Positions 13,658-17,956 of a stretch of DNA of 17,956 nucleotides are shown here, piece by piece. The notes under the pieces are model-generated. The model had not been told where the DNA came from. It did no database searches and saw only the letters and a list, made by a program, of their open reading frames with translations. This stretch comes from Moraxellaceae bacterium (lineage in GTDB: Bacteria > Pseudomonadota > Gammaproteobacteria > Pseudomonadales > Ketobacteraceae), in contig NVVG01000040.1 of assembly GCA_002402125.1 (NCBI GenBank), positions 1 through 17,956 of the forward strand, given 5' to 3'. The position numbers and the translations under genes are program-made. How positions within the stretch are numbered: position 1 is the stretch's first letter; the number at the start of each line of letters is the position of its first letter.

Positions 13658-16009
13658 ATGCACCCAATAATGTTGCAACGACCCTCACCCATTAACACCT
13701 CAAAAACCATACGGTTCGCCATTCTGTTATTGATATCCTGTGGACTTTCTAACCTATTATTTGCCTCTCAAACATCCCCTGCAGCTATTTCAGCAACTAC
13801 ACAAATAACTACACAGATAACTACACCGGCAACGATACAAACCATTCTTCCTCAGGTTCTCTTTTCACCTCAAGATGAACGCACATATCAGACTGAACGC
13901 AAATTATTCCAAGATGCAAAAAAACATTTAAAAAAGGGTAACTTAAGGCGATTTAAAGCTATTTCAAAACAACTCAAGGACTACCCTCTTTATCCGTATC
14001 TTGAATTTTTCAAACTCAAACGGCGCATCGGTAAATTAACCGCCAACGAAATGGATGATTTTTCCCAAAAAAATATCGACTCACCCATTTCATATCGACT
14101 ATATAATGCCTGGCAAGCGTCGTTGGTCAAAAATAAACGCTGGAAGGATTATGTAGCAACCTATGAAAGTAGTGGCAACGCAAAATATGACTGCCACTAC
14201 TACTGGGGCCTATTAAAAGAAGGCCATACCCAAAAAGCCTTTCTTGGGGCTGAAAAATTATGGTTGGTGGGAAAATCACAAAAAAAAGCCTGTGACCCAC
14301 TATTTGAAGCCTGGAAAAAAACCAGTGCATTTAACGAAACCATTGTTTGGCAACGAACCCAACTCGCCATGCAAAACAGAAAACTACAACTTGCCAAATA
14401 TCTGCAACGTTTTCTCGCAGAACCCGAAAAATCCCTTTCCTATGAATGGCGAAAATTATATAGAGCGCCTAAGCGCCTACAAAAGATCAGCCGCTACCAA
14501 CAATGGGCAGAAAAATCTAAACCTCTCATCATTTCAGGTTTTAAGCGTCTAATTCTAAAAGATGCCGCTCTCGCCACTGAGCTTTGGCCGAAATATGAGG
14601 CTAGTTTTAATTTTTCTGATAGCGAAAGCACAGAAATATATCAGTACTTTGCCAAAATTCTCGCCTCACGCTTTGATGATAAAGCCGAGTACTGGTTGAA
14701 TAAAGCATTGGTTCTTCCAAACAGCGAAGGGATCATCGACTACGGCATTCGCCATGCACTGAGAAGCCATGATTGGCAGCGTGTGAAGCGCTGGCTTGCG
14801 ATGACCCCCAAAGCCGAACGCGGATCGAATCAATGGCGCTATTGGGAAGCAAAATCTAATCAGATTATTAGCGAATTCTCGTGGAAGGCTACAAATAGCA
14901 TCACACCTAAAAAAACCATTGGAACTTTTGAGGAAAAAGCGACACCATCACCATTATTAAACGCTAACCTAGATAACTTCTCTTTCACAAAAAAGGAGAA
15001 CACGACTCCGCTTTTTAGTGATTTGCTAAAACCTCACAATGAATTTATTCAACACCTAGCGCGCCCAGACCATACTCGATCATTATTGCCTAGCAGCACT
15101 GACTCCATTTTTCACAGCCAGCAAACTCCTGCAGATACATTCGAAACACTATCAAAAGAACGAAGTTTTTATGGTTTTATCGCAAGTGAATTATTGGATA
15201 AGCCACTACAGCTAAATCAGCGACAAATCACTCCCACCGCAGAGCAACTTTCTCGCATCCTTTCTAACCCAGGTATTATACGTGCAAGGGAGCTCTACAA
15301 AATAAAAGAAGATAGTTATGCAAGAAGCGAATGGAATTTGGCTATCGCTCGGATGCCAATGACTGACCGAGGTATCGCAGCGCAATTAGCAAGTGAATGG
15401 GGCTGGCATCACCATGCCATCATGGCCGCCGCTCGTTCGAATATCAGGGACAACCTCAAACTTCGATTCCCTACCGCACACCAAAACACGGTATCCTCTT
15501 ATGCCATCAAAAATGGCATTACAAACGATTGGATTTTTTCACTCATTCGCCAAGAAAGTGCTTTTTCTCAACAGGCAAAGTCACCCGTTGGCGCTCTCGG
15601 CATGATGCAACTAATGCCTGCAACGGCCAAACAAGTATCCAAAAGCATTGGCGTACGATATAGAGGTAAACACTCATTACTTCTGCCTGAGAAAAACATC
15701 CAATTGGGTACAACCTACATGAAACAACTGCAAAAGCGTTTTCAAGGAAATACCATTCTTGCCACTGCCGCCTATAATGCAGGGCCCTACAGGGTCAAAC
15801 GTTGGCAGCCAAAAAACACCCCCATGGCGGGAGATATTTGGATAGAAACCATTCCTTATAAAGAAACCCGCAATTACGTAAAAAATGTAATGACCTACCA
15901 AGCAATTTATCGATCTCACTTGGGACAAGAAATCAAATTAGCGAATTCACTATCGCTAATTCCCGCCCGTTCACCCCAGTTAGCTAAAAGCCCAACCTTG
16001 ACAAACTAA
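13658..16009 (+). CDS. slt: Soluble lytic murein transglycosylase (Slt70 type), enlarged
   Basis: This periplasmic enzyme cleaves the MurNAc-GlcNAc bond of peptidoglycan, leaving 1,6-anhydro ends. The 783-residue product has a hydrophobic export segment (about 19-37) and a threonine-rich stretch TQITTQITT made by a 12-bp tandem repeat. A long alpha-superhelical U domain follows. The C-terminal lysozyme-like domain has catalytic E633 in IRQESAF, then GALGMMQLMPATA and TAAYNAGPYRV. E. coli Slt70 is about 645 residues. Much of the excess lies between WRYWEAK (393-399) and ERSFYGF (501-507), which are about 35 residues apart in typical members but about 100 here. The insert is polar and low-complexity. 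No ribosome-binding site is obvious. The 3' end overlaps the convergent serine hydrolase stop codon. Confidence 0.93.
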   Translation: MHPIMLQRPSPINTSKTIRFAILLLISCGLSNLLFASQTSPAAISATTQITTQITTPATIQTILPQVLFSPQDERTYQTERKLFQDAKKHLKKGNLRRFKAISKQLKDYPLYPYLEFFKLKRRIGKLTANEMDDFSQKNIDSPISYRLYNAWQASLVKNKRWKDYVATYESSGNAKYDCHYYWGLLKEGHTQKAFLGAEKLWLVGKSQKKACDPLFEAWKKTSAFNETIVWQRTQLAMQNRKLQLAKYLQRFLAEPEKSLSYEWRKLYRAPKRLQKISRYQQWAEKSKPLIISGFKRLILKDAALATELWPKYEASFNFSDSESTEIYQYFAKILASRFDDKAEYWLNKALVLPNSEGIIDYGIRHALRSHDWQRVKRWLAMTPKAERGSNQWRYWEAKSNQIISEFSWKATNSITPKKTIGTFEEKATPSPLLNANLDNFSFTKKENTTPLFSDLLKPHNEFIQHLARPDHTRSLLPSSTDSIFHSQQTPADTFETLSKERSFYGFIASELLDKPLQLNQRQITPTAEQLSRILSNPGIIRARELYKIKEDSYARSEWNLAIARMPMTDRGIAAQLASEWGWHHHAIMAAARSNIRDNLKLRFPTAHQNTVSSYAIKNGITNDWIFSLIRQESAFSQQAKSPVGALGMMQLMPATAKQVSKSIGVRYRGKHSLLLPEKNIQLGTTYMKQLQKRFQGNTILATAAYNAGPYRVKRWQPKNTPMAGDIWIETIPYKETRNYVKNVMTYQAIYRSHLGQEIKLANSLSLIPARSPQLAKSPTLTN

Positions 16010-17265
16010 TCTTTAACTAACCGCTTACACTGTTTAGAAATTGCATACAGCAGCTTTCCTAATCGAGGAAAATGAGATCCTAAAATAGGGTTTCCGCTAG
16101 TAAGTATCGCCACCGAAATCTCTCGCTCTGGATCAGCCCAACAGAAATTATTCGTCATGCCCAAGTGTCCATATGCCTGAGCCGTTGCTGGACCATACAA
16201 CCCTACGCCAGCATGACCTAACATCATACCAGCGCTATATCGAAGCGGTAGCATTAGCACTCGGTCAATGTCAAATCGGCTCACTTCTTGGGTCGCACGT
16301 TCAATTGTTACTGGCTGAAAAATACGCTTGCCATCAAGCTTTCCGCCATTTAGCAAACACTGATAGAATTGAGAGCACTCGTCAGCCGTTGCAATGATAT
16401 TGCCAGATGGGATAATTCTCTGCAAAAAACGTGGCTCATTAGATAATTCAACGGCCTGTTCAAATGTCATGCCCAACGCTCGCCGAGCCAGCTGCCTCAA
16501 AGGAAAAACATTTGGCAGCCCGGTACTATAGTTACGTGCAACATCATCAACCTGTTGGTTTGGCACCCCATAATTAAAATATTTAAAACCTAGCGGCTGT
16601 TGGATTTGCTCTCGCATGAATTCACGGATATTTTTACCCGTTATACGCTGAACCAATTCTCCTAATACATAACCATTGGTAATCGCTGAATACGCCACTT
16701 CGCGTCCATGTAAGGTTGAGGGTTTTTCACCATACAAACGTTTAAGTATTTCTGAAGATTCCAGCAACATTTCAGGATCAATGTTTTTTAATCTCGAGAT
16801 CCCCGCACGATGCGACAATAGCTGATGCACCGTAATATGCTTTTTACCATTCGCGCCAAACTCCGGTATATAGTGACTTACCGGATTTAACACGTTTAAC
16901 TCACCCTGCTCTTCCAGTAAGTGTATAAGCATTGCAGTAACTGCTTTGGAGGCAGAAAACAAACACATAGGCGTATCTGGGGTCGCCAAAACAGGCTCAT
17001 CGTTATCACCTGGGCCATTGCCACTCCTGTGACCGATGGTACGGTTAAGAAGAACCTCTCCGTAACGGCGAATACAAATACTCACCGTAGGGTGCAACCC
17101 CGTTAGGTAAAGTTCTTCCGCTGCAGCCCATATTATCTCTCCAGCATCCTCCGAGAGCCCCACAAGCTCTGGACTGATTTCTCCCTCTCCAATGCTAGTT
17201 AGCGAAGACAGATCTGGGGATACATCTATTTTACGTTCAAAATACGATAACGGATTTAAGCTCAT
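16006..17265 (-). CDS. Serine hydrolase, class C beta-lactamase/esterase fold
   Basis: This belongs to the penicillin-binding-like serine hydrolase family (PF00144 type), which includes esterases such as EstB, carboxypeptidases and AmpC. From the ATG at 17265 the product is 419 residues. The catalytic motif SxxK is S104-A-S-K107 in LFSASKAV. The tyrosine motif is Y192-S-A in AYSAITNGYVLGE, and the third motif is H367-L-G369 in YGHLGMTNNF. HQLLSHRAGI (147-156) is also typical. There is no signal peptide, so a cytoplasmic esterase-like role is more likely than a periplasmic lactamase. An upstream GTG at 17322 in frame has no ribosome-binding site; the ATG has AGG 10 bases before it. Its last four bases overlap the slt stop. 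Confidence 0.88.
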   Translation of the reverse strand: MSLNPLSYFERKIDVSPDLSSLTSIGEGEISPELVGLSEDAGEIIWAAAEELYLTGLHPTVSICIRRYGEVLLNRTIGHRSGNGPGDNDEPVLATPDTPMCLFSASKAVTAMLIHLLEEQGELNVLNPVSHYIPEFGANGKKHITVHQLLSHRAGISRLKNIDPEMLLESSEILKRLYGEKPSTLHGREVAYSAITNGYVLGELVQRITGKNIREFMREQIQQPLGFKYFNYGVPNQQVDDVARNYSTGLPNVFPLRQLARRALGMTFEQAVELSNEPRFLQRIIPSGNIIATADECSQFYQCLLNGGKLDGKRIFQPVTIERATQEVSRFDIDRVLMLPLRYSAGMMLGHAGVGLYGPATAQAYGHLGMTNNFCWADPEREISVAILTSGNPILGSHFPRLGKLLYAISKQCKRLVKD

Positions 17266-17530
17266 GTAGATTTCGCCTGCCCTTCTTGTTTTAAATAATT
17301 GTTTAACACTTTTGTTATACACCGTTATAGGAAATATATACCATTTAACACGTCTATTTCTATTTTAAGCAAATACCAAAAACACCTTACCAGCAACAAA
17401 CTTCGCTTCACCACAAGTGAGGTTACGAAAAAGCACCCACATTGTCACGACAATCACCAAAACAGGGGCTACATTACTAACATTGCCCCTCATTTAGAAA
17501 CTTTAGTCATAAAATAGCGCTATAGTGTAT

Positions 17531-17562
17531 CGCTAATAGGTACATATTCTACCTATCTAGCG
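17531..17562. promoter_or_regulatory. Inverted repeat, possible operator or stem-loop
   Basis: CGCTA-A-TAGGTA (17531-17542) and TACCTA-TC-TAGCG (17550-17562) are complementary around a 7-base centre, apart from the small bulges. It immediately precedes a -10-like TACAAT at 17564-17569. A related palindrome ATAGCGCTAT lies at 17514-17523. No good -35 accompanies the -10, which fits an activator-dependent or repressed promoter. Confidence 0.45.
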
Positions 17563-17570
17563 GTACAATG

Positions 17571-17620
17571 AACCGGACTTTACCGAACTATACCGAACTA
17601 CACCGAACTGCTCCGCAGAA
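17571..17620 (+). repeat. 10-base periodic repeat with CCGAACT core
   Basis: Five consecutive 10-base blocks align: AACCGGACTT, TACCGAACTA, TACCGAACTA, CACCGAACTG, CTCCGCAGAA. The second and third are identical, and the outer ones are degenerate. The array ends 34 bases before the ABC1-kinase start codon. Two copies of ACGGAAAC, 11 bases apart (17632 and 17643), follow. Confidence 0.7.
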
Positions 17621-17654
17621 CAACGCACAATACGGAAACAACACGGAAACGACT

Positions 17655-17956
17655 ATGTCATCCAGGATAGAAAAACTCAGCGCAGGCTTTAAAGGCGCGC
17701 TTCGATTAGGCCAAACAACAAAGATCCTAGCACAAACAGGTATTAGCTGGCTTTCTGGTGACCGTCCGCCAACACCCAAATTGCTCCGACAAACGTTTGA
17801 ACGCCTTGGTACAACCTATATCAAATTAGGCCAATTTATCGCCAGTTCTCCCTCGGTATTTCCAGAAGCTTATGTGGAAGAATTTCAACTATGCTTGGAC
17901 AAAACCCAACCTGTGCCTTTTTCAGTCATGCGCAAAGTTTTGGAACAAGAATTGGG
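17655..17956 (+). CDS. ABC1/AarF-family kinase-like protein (5' part, cut by window end)
   Basis: The family contains atypical protein-kinase-like ATPases, including UbiB and COQ8, associated with ubiquinone biosynthesis and membrane lipids. Only the first 100 residues are present. They contain the family's KxGQ motif as K57-L-G-Q60 in TTYIKLGQFIASSPSVFP, then EAYVEEFQLCLDKTQPVPF, the usual lead-in to the kinase-like fold. The N terminus carries a short basic-amphipathic segment, as elsewhere in the family. The ATG has GGA (17644-17646) 8 bases upstream. The wording differs from UbiB itself (normally FIKFGQ with STRRDLFP), so I give no symbol. The nucleotide-binding lysine and catalytic motifs lie beyond the window. 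Confidence 0.9.
   Translation, partial: MSSRIEKLSAGFKGALRLGQTTKILAQTGISWLSGDRPPTPKLLRQTFERLGTTYIKLGQFIASSPSVFPEAYVEEFQLCLDKTQPVPFSVMRKVLEQEL

Larger units (their letters stand above)
17266..17654. other. Repeat-rich divergent intergenic region before the ABC1-kinase gene
   Basis: These 389 bases separate the minus-strand hydrolase from the plus-strand kinase-like gene. I see no gene. The right half is structured: a palindrome ATAGCGCTAT at 17514-17523, an imperfect inverted repeat at 17531-17562, a -10-like TACAAT at 17564-17569, a 10-base periodic repeat at 17571-17620, and two ACGGAAAC copies at 17632-17650. Confidence 0.6.

Noticed and set aside
13718..13768. Lipoprotein signal in Slt (LISC before G29)
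   Set aside because: The hydrophobic stretch continues past the cysteine for several residues, which fits ordinary signal-peptidase cleavage better; Slt70 enzymes are soluble.
17571..17620. Short repeat array considered as a CRISPR
   Set aside because: Units are 10 bases with no spacers, and no cas genes are present.

Overview
The window looks like chromosomal DNA of a marine-type gammaproteobacterium, plausibly from the Cellvibrionales/Spongiibacter side or a relative of Pseudomonas. This is inferred from two things. The order tRNA-Gln, prs, rplY (long CTC form), pth, ychF, elongator tRNA-Met is a classic gammaproteobacterial arrangement also seen in Pseudomonas. DUF1820 and short-passenger autotransporter proteins are also typical of that part of the tree. 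Species cannot be read from the sequence. There is no sign of phage, insertion sequence, integron or CRISPR array. The DNA has moderate GC with AT-rich intergenic stretches.

Layout. (1) 1-3659 is a conserved housekeeping block on the + strand: the 3' end of a tRNA (probably Gln), PRPP synthetase, ribosomal protein bL25, peptidyl-tRNA hydrolase, the YchF ATPase and tRNA-Met(CAU). (2) 3779-5756 holds a response regulator with an uncharacterised output region (+). Facing it across a perfect palindromic terminator are a 77-residue helical protein and a DUF1820 protein (both -). (3) 6139-9360 is a cytochrome c oxidase maturation group. It contains an orphan, divergent CtaG/Cox11 copper chaperone, a 585-base gene-free gap, then ctaA (heme A synthase) and ctaB (heme O synthase), closed by a 19-bp perfect stem terminator. 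No oxidase structural genes are present. (4) 9564-13335 is an accessory stretch: a compact autotransporter-barrel protein, a small coiled-coil hypothetical (+), a secreted TPR-like hypothetical (-) and a single-domain PilZ protein (-). (5) 13658-17956 has an enlarged Slt70-type lytic transglycosylase (+) converging with a class C beta-lactamase-fold serine hydrolase (-), with stop codons overlapping. After a repeat-rich leader comes the start of an ABC1/AarF-type kinase-like gene (+), cut by the window end.

The genes fall into functional themes rather than one system. These are translation and nucleotide supply (prs to tRNA-Met), assembly of heme-copper oxidase cofactors (ctaG, ctaA, ctaB), signalling (response regulator, PilZ) and cell envelope (autotransporter, Slt, serine hydrolase). 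I do not see a clear new multi-gene system. The best leads are the CtaG lacking the usual membrane-proximal cysteine, the roughly 70-residue insert in Slt, the unknown output region of the response regulator, and helically phased short repeats before slt and before the ABC1-kinase gene.
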